Origin: Nipponacmea schrenckii
Lineage: Eukaryota; Mollusca; Gastropoda; Lottiidae
Assembly (NCBI GenBank): GCA_030562195.1
Contig: JAUJPP010000007.1
Location: 4,588,001-4,652,000 of the forward strand
Reading direction: 5' to 3'
Length of the DNA: 64,000 nucleotides
A model generated the notes under the pieces. It ran no database searches. It had not been told where the DNA came from and was given only the letters and a program-made list of their open reading frames with translations. Below are positions 46,041-57,412 of this stretch, piece after piece. Each line of letters begins with the position of its first letter. The stretch's first letter is position 1. Both the position numbers and the translations under genes were made by a program.

Positions 46041-46830
46041 TTTTATACGCCCACATGAATATGTGGACGTATATTGTCGTCGCCCCTGTCCGTCGGTCCG
46101 TCAACATTATTTGTTGTAGACACTATAGAAGCTACAATTTTCTATGGATTTTAATGAAACTTGGTATGAACATTGGTATTGATAGTCAAGATCAATTTGA
46201 TCGATAAGACGAATTTTCAATGAACAGTTTTTGAGTAATTGCCCTTGACTAAGTAAAATTGTGTAAAAATTATATTGTTTGTGCAATAGAAACTACAATT
46301 ATCAATGGATTTTGATGAAACTTGGTACGAATATTGAAATTGATAAGTCGGCAGTCAAGTTTGAAATTGACAATTTTTCAATGAACGGTATTGAGTTAGT
46401 TCCCTTAACTTAGTGAAATTGCGTCAAAATTCTAATTGTGGTTGCAATACGAAGCTTTAAATTTCAAAGGATTTTGATGGAACTTGGTGTAAGCATCAGA
46501 ATTGATAAGACATTAGTCAAGTTTGAATTTCCGACTTTTTTTATGAATGGTTTATGAGTTATTGCCCTTGCCGTAAAATTATGTCAAAACTGTTTGTGGG
46601 TGCAAAATAAGCTTTAATTTTATAATAGATTTGATGAAACTTGGTTTGAATATTGAAATAGATAAGATGTCGGTCAAGTTTGAATTTGACGATTTTCCAT
46701 GAACAGTTTTCGGGTTTTTGCCCTTGACTTCAATATTCATTCAGTGAATGTTTTTTGAGTTTTTGCTCAATTTATTATTCAAATTCAATGCTGCCAGTCG
46801 GCGTATGTTACCTTGCCTGGCAAGCTATCT
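46041..46830 (+). repeat. Full-length mollusc-type dispersed repeat with internal tandem units
   Basis: It starts with the hairpin ATACGCCCACATGAATATGTGG followed by CGTCGCCCCTGTCCGTCGG. It then has about four diverged units of ~160 bp, each with GATTTTRATGAAACTTGGT, a GATAAG..GTCAAGTTTGAATT segment, CAATGAACAGTTTTTGAGT and TTGCCCTTGACT (near 46240, 46400, 46565 and 46720). It ends in TTATTATTCAAATTCAATGC..GCCTGGCAAGCTAT. Related pieces occur at 8165, 26855 and 57383. I associate the start with abundant repeats in mollusc genomes. No protein is encoded, although chance frames exist. Confidence 0.75.
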
Positions 46831-46924
46831 TTAAAATAACGAAGCGAAGATGTTAGATTTAACTTTAGGGTACGCGATTTACAGAAAAACAATGGATAAC
46901 ATACGTAACCTACCACTAAGATTG

Positions 46925-47276
46925 AAAATGAAATGAAATGAATGGAGTTTTACGTACCTTATGGGCTAATGAAGACGGGCAACGCCATGCAGTGTGCAAT
47001 GAGGGAAATTTTGCCAGGACATTAGCCTACTCTTTTTGCGATTTCCAACTGTCGAGGGTTCTTTAACGTGCACAGCCTGTAGCACACGGGGCCTCGGTTT
47101 ATTGTCCCATCCGAACGACTAGACGCTTTTTCCGTGTCAGTCCCTCCGACCTGCATCACTGACAAGGGGAAACCGGGTTGAAAAATCCGAAGGTTCATCA
47201 CGACCTTTGCCGGGATTGAACCCTGGACCTTCAGGTTAGCGAGCAAGCGTCTAACCCACTGAGCCACCGCGGCTTC
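46925..47276 (-). mobile_element. tRNA-derived SINE, full length
   Basis: Read on the minus strand it begins AGCCGCGGTGGCTCAGTGG (A-box-like) and has GGTTCAATCCCGG as B box, so the head is tRNA-derived with a pol III promoter. A conserved-looking body (GTGCTACAGGCTGTGCACGT + TAAAGAACCCTCGACA) and an ATTTCATTTCATTTT tail follow. A perfect 13-bp duplication ACCACTAAGATTG flanks it (46912-46924 and 47277-47289), showing insertion by target-primed reverse transcription. It lies ~95 bp after the end of the mollusc-type repeat. Confidence 0.88.
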
Positions 47277-47289
47277 ACCACTAAGATTG

Positions 47290-50200
47290 GTGAGAGTGAC
47301 CTAGAGTGGATATAATTACTGACTATGACAATAGGTATCTGCTGTAGGCTACCATGAAGCGAATTCACAGTTTTTTACTTTGAAAAGAAAAAATTCCAAT
47401 TTGTTGATAATTATTTTTTTTTCTTGTGCCTTATTTTGGGTGATAGAGTGTAAAATTAATTGAAGAGTGGAAAGTGTACAAGAAATTATCCATGTAGCTT
47501 AATAACATATGTTCCTTATGTTTAAATTACAGACCTTGCTAAGTCTTTTAAGTATCATATTTTCTCACTTGGATTAACTTAAGTTACAACGAGAACCTCG
47601 AAATATGTGTAAAGGCCTACTTTTGGAATAGAACTTTATCATCACGGTTTTCCGAATTATGTTTCTCATTTGGTTCTATGCTCGTCAAAAATTCAATGAA
47701 GCGTTTAACGCAGTTATTTCGAATATGCTAAAGATTACAAACACCTCATTCAATACTTGAAAAGTAAGTTTTTAATTCAAACCTCTAAAAATAATAAATA
47801 ATAAAATAAAAATTATGTGGAAAGCGTCCATTTCAAGTTGAAATAATACAGTAATATCTATGTTGAAACACCAAATGCTTTCCTTGTTGTAACATTGATG
47901 CCAGATTTTGTGTTTAAAGAGTTAGAATAATGAATCAATTGAAAGACAAGTGATTTATTCAACAAAACTACCATTTATGTCAACTTTCAATTGTTTGCAA
48001 TTACACTAAATAAACCTTTTTTTTTTATCAATTGGACAAATTTGCTTTTCATTATTTTACAATTTATATAATTGACAATTAATTTCCTTATTGGAAGCAA
48101 TAGAACGATCAAACAAAGACTTACTCTCAGGTGCAATTCAATTATCTTGAACGAAACATACTCCAACCGATTTGCAATACAGAGCGATATTTATAATTGG
48201 TGTCAGATATAACAAAATGTTTCTAGTGAAAGATCGCTCATTATCATGTGAAAGTTCGTATTTTATACAATGTTCGAGATATTCACTACAGCCCGATACG
48301 TTTTGTAATTTTCTACTGAAAGAGTAGACCCAATATACGTAACCAACGGCAAGAACATTGCATTTTGTGTGGTACAAAAAGTCTAAAACTGAACGCAGGT
48401 TTCTGGTATTGTCTGTTCGACTCCAAGACATTGACTCGTGTCCATGCGAATATTCTTATCTTTTATCATATTGTTATAAAACCAGTTGATATTTGAAAAT
48501 TGGTTTCATATTATGACGATTATAGAAACTTAAAACATTCTTGTCGACTGAACGGATGTATTTTTATACACTTATTGTGGTTAACAAAAACTAAAATTCT
48601 ATAAAGAAGAAGCCACATGAGAGATTTAAACTATGGTCTATCGAGAGCGAAATTGTTAACTTCTTGTCATTAACACGAAGCTTGACGAAAATTAAATTTC
48701 GATACAGATCGTGGAAGTTTTACAAAAATTATCTGTCAATTTAAAGAATTAGATGTCAGATTACTGATCTCGTGTGTTTAACAAGAAAAAACTTATTTTA
48801 AACTTGATACACCTTGGTGAGTCATAAAGGATCTTTTTTATGTAGCTTATCTTATCTTATGTATTATTGAATTTTGCTGATGTTTTAAAACTTTTATAGG
48901 TTTCATTGCCGTACAAACCAGTTCAGTGTTACATAAAAGCAGAACCTTTGTTGTTTATATTGTCAATTTACACCTAGTGATATAGACAGTAAATCATCTA
49001 CATTAATGAACATTAATTTATTTTGATGAAATATTTATATAATGAATATTAATTGATATGAAACTCGTTTACAATATGATGGCTTCCACGTGTACGAAGC
49101 TATAAGAAAGTCATTATTCACTCTTTAATACCCTGAAGAGCATCAGAATTCTAAAATGAATTTTTGGTGATTACAATAATAGGCTATTGTTTTGGATTAG
49201 TATTGTTTAAAAAAAAAAGCTGTCGAATGTCGATCACGTCATGTTATTTACCTCGAACTTACTCTTCTATAAGATTACCCATCATTTATATTCGATTTTA
49301 AATTGTCAGAACACTTTGTTCATGGAATGTCTGGAGCTTCGGATCTTAGTCTATTCCGAACGGCAGAGTACTTGCTGGTCAGAAATTGTGAAAGTACCTT
49401 TGTTCTAACTTTACTGAATTTTAGCTTAAAGAAAGAAGGTTATGTTAGTTATGAAAAACAACCCTTTAAGATTTGGATGCCGACATCTTTAAAACTATAT
49501 AGGTCAAATTAAAATAAATCATGATTTTATGTCAAACATTTTGTTTGAATTACTAAATGAGTAAATTAAAAGGAATTTTTGAACGTTGATAGATGTTTAT
49601 ATTATCTCAGGTAAAGATCTTATAGACCAGGTTTATATAGACAGTTTATTTTTGATGAAAGGCATAGATTCTAGATTATATATCTTTCAACTAATTTATA
49701 ATCAGACTTAATTATTTCTACCATGCTAATGTTATAGTGCACTCTTTTACTTGTATTTTTTTTATAAATTATATTCAGAAAAGTCCCTGTCTGCCCGTAG
49801 CATAAGGGACACAACAAGAAAAAAGAAATTCCACAGTTTCCAATTTTGATTGGATGAAAGACATCGATAAACAAAACACTTTAGAACTGTAGGTGTTGGT
49901 TTACAGTCAATATTAGAAGTGGTAATGTAATATGTAGAGAATACCTCCTCTTGCAGATTTTACATCAAATAAAACATTATGTTAACATATCGGTTAATGA
50001 TTTGAATTTATTCCTTACAAAATTGTGTTTTTGTAGAATGTGGATTAGTTCTATGATTGCTTTTCCTTTCAAACTAGAGTACCGATATCTTTGTTCACTG
50101 ATAATTGTTTTGGCTGTTGGCTAAATTATTTTTTTTACTGACCAAATTGAATTGTGGAACTCCATTTCAATAGTGGTAAAGTGAGGTCAATGCTTTAGAG

Positions 50201-50488
50201 TTTCAGATTACACCCAGTTTATTTGCTGTGTATCTTGTTTGTTTATCTCTCCTTGCTAAGTTTAAAAAATAATTTTCCTTTCATTTATCGTTTTAAGAAT
50301 ATTCCATATTGTCCATAGCTGTAAAGGGATTCTTCTTCAACTGGATATAACACTTTATGTAAAGTTAAGAAAGATTCTGATATGGAACTGAAATCATTTC
50401 AAATTTATAACGATTAAAACTCCAACAATTTGTTATCAGTTCAGAAAATTACGTTTAGTTATTGAGCACATTATACTAAGCCTTAAGT
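47290..50488. other. Non-coding sequence, nothing recognised
   Basis: AT-rich sequence. Frames at 48138-48431 (-) and 49303-49512 (+) are the longest and show no recognisable motif. Confidence 0.4.
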
Positions 50489-50890
50489 AGTGTACACACT
50501 ACAACATTTCTGCAACATTTTTCCAGCATTTATGATTCCAATACCAATGTTGGAAAAATGTTGTCAGTGTGAACAGAGTTGTTGCTTGTTGGAAAAAGTT
50601 TGGAAACTTGTTGGAAAATAATTGCCAAGTAATTTTTTACAACAATTGTTGCAACTTTTTGGAAAATTTTGGTCAATGTGAACAAAAAAAAAACAGGTTT
50701 ACAACAATATTCCAACATTTTTCCAACATCAGATTGATCATGTGATGCTGAATTGAAGTCATATGATTAACAAAATGGCAAAATTTTCAAACATGTTGTT
50801 AAAGTGTTGCTTTAGTGTAAACAGAGCATGTTGGAAGAATTGTTGTAAAAAGTTGGAAAATTGTTGCAGAAATGTTGTAGTGTGTACACT
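50489..50890. mobile_element. 402-bp hAT-like miniature element
   Basis: The two ends are perfect inverted repeats of 28 bp beginning AGTGTACACACTACAACATT. The flanks CCTTAAGT and CCTTTAGT (50481-50488 and 50891-50898) match at 7 of 8 bases, fitting an 8-bp duplication of hAT type. The interior is built largely from variants of TTGTTGGAAAA and its complement, so much of the element can fold back. No coding capacity. Confidence 0.8.
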
Positions 50891-50898
50891 CCTTTAGT

Positions 50899-53160
50899 CA
50901 TATGGCCAATTTATTTATAATTAAATAATATAAAAATAACCCCATGCCCATAGCAAATAATCTAAGGTTAACACAATATTTATTTTGGATAATGGTGATG
51001 AAAATCTAGATTCCACTGGCAATTAACAGTTAATTAATCATTTACACCATCTGATGATTAACATATTAGAAATATCATTGTCACATTATATCACAGGCTT
51101 TTAGTCAGGTGTCCTATGGGATAAAATAGCATTATATTAAAATTCAGATATAAAACGTTATATTGTCCAATATCGCAATTGTGAAGAAGCAGAAGGTGGC
51201 CTGTTCAATATTAAAAAGAGTACAAAATGATCATTTTAGAATCATATAATAGTCCCTAACTAAAAAGAACATGTCGTTTATAGTAGGCCTTCATTAATTT
51301 GCAAATTACTATCACAATGCCAAACGAACAAAGCTTTCAAATCTCATAGGCCCAAAAGACATAATTATAATAGAAATACTTGATTATTCTGAAGGGGAAA
51401 CGAATGGCAAGTGCAGATTAGAACGAATACAAAAATAATTTTTAACGACCATCTGGAATTAACATTCACACATCAGCGATTTTCATGTTGCGCCCAAACC
51501 TTCAATATGTTAGTGTTTGGACTTCTTCTTCACTAAAAGATATCATGCTTGTCGAATTTTGGATTTAAGCTTGTTCTTGTGTTTCTAGAATTTTAACACC
51601 CTCTAAATGCATGAAGATAATAATAGATTGCGAGGCGACATAATTTTTGTCCATCTCGAGAGCCACAGTTTGTTCACGTGTGTCATTCCAAAGTAGATCC
51701 AGTAGCTTAAGTCATCATCACTCCTTTTACGGTTTGTCTGAAAGTAGGATTCGGCATTAACAGGGATATAGAAAAGAGTAGAGTAGTAGATAGTTAAGTT
51801 GAAATTTCTACCCATGCATGGTTATTCCAGGAACAGAAGTACTTTGTACTTGACACCATGATACTAGTTCCTGCAAGTCTGTTACTATTAACAAGTTTTC
51901 ATTAATTCTTTGAACTACTATTATCAGGCCAATCAAAATCTCATCAAAAACCGTGTTGAAATCAGAATGTTATTTTAGAGCAGGCAATGTGAAATCGAGT
52001 ATTTATTTTCAACAAGTGTATAGTTTGGAGAATCTGTTCGGGTCAGAATTTGACAAACAAATAACTGATTAGCGAATTCTGTTACATCTGTTTTTAATCA
52101 ATAACAATATATATAAATATATATTTATGAAAATTAAAATAAAAAACTCGTATATAATGATATTTAATAGGCTATAATCTATAGGTCTACTTTGACCATA
52201 TCGTTTGCAAAGCGGTCCCTCCATAGGACCACATTTTCATGTGTTCATATAATCCTCGCAAAAAGTCACTTTTTTTAATTTTAAAGTTTTTTAAAATTTT
52301 TTATGAAGTGTGTCCTGCATAGACAGAATCTAACTGAAATAATGATCTAACAGCTTTAAATTTATTAAGGACGATAATGTTATAATTTTATCTGAAGAAT
52401 ACAATACAGGATGTGTCTGTCTCCCACACTGTCTTGTTATACCTCAGTTCCATTCCATTTCAAATTCAGAGTCGTCCCCTGCTTTTTACTTTTCAACAAG
52501 ACATTTTCAAACTATGCAAGCACTAAACTGTAAATGGTGTTTGTATCTCTGAAGTCTGAGTTAAAACGCCTCACACTTTACATAATAAATACCTTAACAC
52601 TATAATCATGGTAAAATTTATATAGTTTCTAACGATAACAAGGCATGCAAAGAAAGCATTCTTGAAGAATACCTCACACAGTTGTAAAGTTAACAACCAA
52701 ACACATCTAAGTATAACACTGATATCGCGATCATTCTCTTACGGTACATGACTTATAAGTATATACGTACACAAATCATGTTGTATACCAGTGAAATCTT
52801 GATCAAATATATATTTCTTTAAGCGCTTTTCGTAATTTATAATAGGAAAAAGGTAACAGAGTTCTAAACTGAATGATTCGGACAAGATCTATAGTTCTAT
52901 GTTTTTCTGTTAGTAATTACTACCATCTGTTAAATTCTTTGAAATATTGAGTTCCTTTTTCATGAAAGGAGATGTTTAAATTAATCAACTTGATGTTCAA
53001 GTCATTTTTCTTCATATTAATTTGATTTGGTAGTTTCTCCAATGGATGAGGATTAAATTTTAAAATATAATTGGATATGTATACTCATGTAGTATTTTTA
53101 AGAAATATATCTTTCCGAATTACAACAAGCGTGCCACGCAATGTATACAGAATATTGTCA
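50899..53160. other. Non-coding sequence, nothing recognised
   Basis: AT-rich sequence without a supported feature. Confidence 0.4.
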
Positions 53161-53166
53161 CCCAGG

Positions 53167-53302
53167 TATGGAAGCCGATAGCGGCCATTCTCTTTTTTCA
53201 ATGTCTCAAAGTCGCCGGATTTCAAAGTCGCCAACTCGACAAGTCGCCAACTCGCCAACTCGCCAAGTCGCGGTTAACAAATGGCCTCTATCGGCTTCCA
53301 TA
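53167..53302. mobile_element. 136-bp GC-rich inverted-repeat element with 6-bp target duplication
   Basis: The ends TATGGAAGCCGATAGCGGCC and GGCCTCTATCGGCTTCCATA are inverted repeats (one mismatch over 23 bp), flanked by perfect 6-bp duplications CCCAGG (53161-53166 and 53303-53308). The interior consists of tandem GTCGCCAACTCG-like units (53210-53272) and is much richer in CpG than the surrounding DNA. The termini share 18 of the first 22 bases with the 1.84-kb palindrome at 30336, which also has a 6-bp duplication. Confidence 0.85.
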
Positions 53303-53308
53303 CCCAGG

Positions 53309-54237
53309 AAATCATTGTGTTTTGGGGTTTATTTTTGCTATCCCCAAAGTGCATTCAGGAGATGGCTAGAACGTGCAGTCCAGAGATAAGTCAACGATTC
53401 AATAGAAAACCGATCATCTAGGTTTACCTCAATCTCGAGTACTGGTAGAGATGTAGTCGGAAATTGTTTTTATTCTAAATGTGTCTTAATATGCATCAAA
53501 CTAGCAATTTATCTTAATTTTGATTAGAATTTACAAATGACAAATAAAAACATCTAATTACCATTAAAACAAATATTATAAATGATATTCAATAGGAAAC
53601 ATCTTAACTGCTATATCATCTAGATTTTTATCACAAATGAAGCAATAAAACTTTTTTAGTTCGTTCCGATATTTTATCGTATTTCTGCCAAAATCTTTAA
53701 TCTAATGACCATTTTGAAATAATCAAGAGAGTAAAAGAGAATTCCCTAAACAAAACAAAATATTTTATATTCATAAAGGCTAATTTTATCTGGGAATTGA
53801 AGCAAAGTAAAGTCGTTTATCATGCAAACTGGGTTCATATTACTAGAAATGGCCAATTCCCTTGCTAATATTTCTTGATAGAGCTAAAACTAATATTTGA
53901 GTTGGTTAAATTGTGTACTATAGAGCAAACTATTGATATATTACTTCCAAGATATCACTTTTTACTGCAAGATAGATTTAAATGTAATAAATGTATTTAA
54001 TGTCTCACCTTTAGTTGTATAATGATGATGAGTTCTAACATTGTGTGAGTTAAAACCCTTGTTAAAATGAGTTCAACCTGGTATAATATTTCAACCGTTT
54101 TGAGAAATTGGTTTGAAAATGATGATATGAAATCTTAGTAGCCTAAATATAGTATATCAAAGAAACCTTTTTGATATTGACGAGTCTTAAATAGTATAAA
54201 TGAGTTTAAATCTTACCTGATATGAACCTTGAATCAT
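53309..54237. other. Non-coding sequence, nothing recognised
   Basis: AT-rich, no supported feature. Confidence 0.4.
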
Positions 54238-54950
54238 ATTGATGAGTTTAAATAGGGCATGATATTGATAAGTGTAAGTAATGTATGATATTGATAAGAT
54301 TAAACATTGTATGATAATGATTAATGTAAGTAAGAAATTAAGTAATGTATGATATTGATTAGATTAAACATTGTATGATAATGATTAGTGCAAGTAATGT
54401 ATGATTTTGATTAGATTAAACATATTATGATTAGTGTAAGTAATGTATAATTTTGATTAGATTAAATATTGTATGATAATGATTAGTGTAAGTAATGTAT
54501 GATTTTGATTAGATTAAATATTGCATGATAATAATTAGTGTAAGTTATGTATGATTTGGATTAGATTAAATATTGTATGATAATGATTAGTGTAAGTAAT
54601 GTATGATTTTGATTAGATTAAATATTGTATGATAATGATTATTGCAAGTAATGTATGATTTTGATTAGATTAAACATATTATGATTATGATTAGTGTAAG
54701 TAATGTATGATTTTTATTAGATTAAATATTGTATGATAATGATTAGTGTAAGTAATGTATGATTTTGATTAGATTAAACATTGTATGATAATGATTAGTG
54801 TGAGTAATGTATGACATTGATTAGATTAAACATTGTATGATAATAATTAGTGTAAGTAAGTAATGTATGATATTGATTAGATTAAACATTGTATGATAAT
54901 GATTAGTGTAAGTTATGTATGAAATTAATAATGCATGATTTTAATTAGCT
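54238..54950 (+). repeat. 52-bp tandem repeat array
   Basis: About 13 units of ~52 bp, consensus TAATGTATGATTTTGATTAG + ATTAAATATTGTATGATAAT + GATTAGTGTAAG. Each unit contains two related half-repeats (TGTATGAT..TGATTAG), so the array may have grown from a ~26-bp precursor. Some units have short deletions (near 54420) or partial duplication of TAAG (near 54855). Confidence 0.9.
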
Positions 54951-57382
54951 CAACGCATTCGTGATATTGGTGCTATTTTAGCAGTGAATTCATTCTTATA
55001 GATTATCTCGGGATTAATGATATAGATTATCTCAAAGCATGTGCTTTAGGTGAGTCCAATCCTTAAGTTAAAATGTTAAATAGCTCAAAAATACTGTACT
55101 ACTTCATCATCGGCCAAATGTGGTTAATAAAAGAGAAAGTCATGAAAACTTTTTAACGTGGATTCATACTATATTTATAAGAAAATAACATAAATAAACA
55201 TAAAGATGGGTCTTTTATAACTTAGTTCTGGCCATTACTTCCAGCTATTTAACATTTAATTGATGATGGTGCCATGTTTTCTCTCTTGTTGTGAATAATA
55301 TTCCTTGCTGAGTTTAGAAAAAGACAACCTAGCCTGTAATTTCTAATCTAAATAAATTGATGATGATAGAGATAAGCAAGCCTCCATCTACCGCTCCAGG
55401 CTTTTAGAAACATACATGTCTGTGTTATTTCAAATATGTTCAGAAAATTGTCCAATTTGTATTGAGATTGTGGTAAGGCACCAGTGGTTACTAATTGAAT
55501 TTATCTACAAGATATAAATGATATAATGTTATTTATATAAATGAATTTTAGATAGAGATATAAAACAGATATGATAATTTCCGAGTCTGATTCGAAAAAT
55601 TCTCCGTGACAATATAATGCCTGATAATTATATCTGAATCCTATATAGATCCTTTCATAATGGGATCAAATGATACATGAGCAATATAGGTCCCGATTAT
55701 GGATGCTACATCAAAAAGTGAAATCTTTACAATTTTTACAGTTTTGGTCGTCTGGTTCTTTCTTTATCATTACACTGATTAAAAAATTATTTTAGATTTC
55801 AAAATCTCATCAGGTGATCTGGAATCAATTCCAGAAATTTCCACTCATACCACTTTCTTTAATTCGATTGTTTTTATTGTGAGAAAACAAAATCAGATGT
55901 GATACGAATCATTCAATATTTCTGCTTTTCCAGACGAGGTTTTAAGGGTGTTTTCTTTTCTTTTCTTCTATGTCTTTTTGTATTAGATGGGCTGGATGGC
56001 GTGTTTTGTTGTAAAAGAAAACAAAAATAAAAAAATAAAGAGGATTTTGTCTAACAGACGGAGCACAAAATCTTAAGATAAACATTTGATCTTCAATGAT
56101 CTTCAAGATGATCAGAGATGCATTGTATGACCTGGAATCTAACAACTTCCGGTTGTTAGTCATTATCTTTTCTTGATCCATATTATTCGGACACTGGAAC
56201 CCCTATACGACTGACACTGTGGTGAATAAGACATCTACTAAATAATGAAGATACTTGGTTAATGAGAAGGCAATAAAATGTGTCAAAAGTTACAAAGAAA
56301 GCAATTTATTGTGATGTTATCCTAACACTTGAAGTAACACCAACAGTAATTGATAGCTCTCTTACTGAAGTGTATTCTCTATTACTATATTAGAGATGTA
56401 ATGTTTATGATATTGTCTTTATAACCAATCATAAATTATTGACAAGGTTCTCACTCTACTTAACGTTATCTCATCAGACGGCTTAATGGCTTACGTGACG
56501 GCCATTTTGAAAGATGGACGTCTATGGTTAACGGGTTTAGTCCACCAAAATTCCACTCACTATCTGTCTGACAGCTAATAAGCTGGGCTTAACAACACTT
56601 AACCCTTTAACCAGTAAATTAATCATTGGCTTCAATGGCTTCAGACATCATCAGACTTACTTTCATTCTTCTCCATTCTCCTGTTTATGAAGATCGGAAT
56701 TCCTGTCTATTCAATATCAAAATGGCCGCTTCCAAGATCTTTCATGGTTAATTAAACAAACCGTCAAACTGGATTTTTCATTACTCACTTTTTGACAATC
56801 CGTGAAACGCAATGAAAGAGAATTTATTTGGAATAATTTGATCTTTAACACGTCTGATTGTCGTTCATTCAGGGAGTTTAACGTTTGTCAACATTCAGCC
56901 GAGAAGTGAGCGTCTAAAGGTTATTGAACAATGAAATATTTTTATAAGGGTTGAGATGTAGACAAACGGTGCCAAGTTTTGATGATTGAATTCCTGCTCT
57001 GATTTCAATAAATATTTACCTTCATTAAGACAACTTTCCAGTGTATTTTTTTTTTTTTTTTTTTTTTTGTGTGGTTTAGGTAATTGGGGACTTGTAGAGG
57101 CCTCGAGAACTATTATTAAAAACAGAGTAATTTATCAGTTGGCTGAAGTAAAAGAATTGGTCTGGATCTGTAATTGAAGAAGACCTAATATTTTAAAACA
57201 TTTTAACACGTCTTTACTTCGTAATAAGCTAACATTTAACTTGTTTCGTTGATACTGAACAGAAAGTACAATAGGACTGAGTATCATTCCTGGAGTGCAA
57301 CCCTAAGATTTTTAAGAAACGGAGTTTGAGTTTCTTAATATTATTATCAAATATCTCATCTTAAGAGAAGATGTGTAATAAA
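54951..57382. other. Non-coding sequence, nothing recognised
   Basis: AT-rich. A run of about 23 T lies at 57046-57068. No supported gene. Confidence 0.4.
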
Positions 57383-57412
57383 ACATAGCTTGCCAGGCAA
57401 AGTTACATGGGC
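57383..57412 (-). repeat. 3' terminal stub of the mollusc-type repeat
   Basis: On the minus strand GTAACTTTGCCTGGCAAGCTAT matches the last 20-odd bases of the copies at 26855-27120 and 46041-46830. Confidence 0.5.

Noticed and set aside
45998..46207. 69-codon plus-strand frame
   Set aside because: It overlaps the hairpin start of the dispersed repeat, so the coding appearance is accidental.
47022..47267. 81-codon minus-strand frame starting MAQWVRRLL
   Set aside because: It lies wholly within the SINE; the apparent start is the tRNA-like head read as codons.
46998..47280. Possible tRNA gene from A and B boxes
   Set aside because: The boxes belong to a SINE with a long body, tail and 13-bp duplication. 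No complete cloverleaf is evident.
53141..53389. 82-codon plus-strand frame with SPTRQVANSPTRQVA repeats
   Set aside because: The repeated peptide comes from translating the GTCGCCAACTCG units of the 136-bp transposon.
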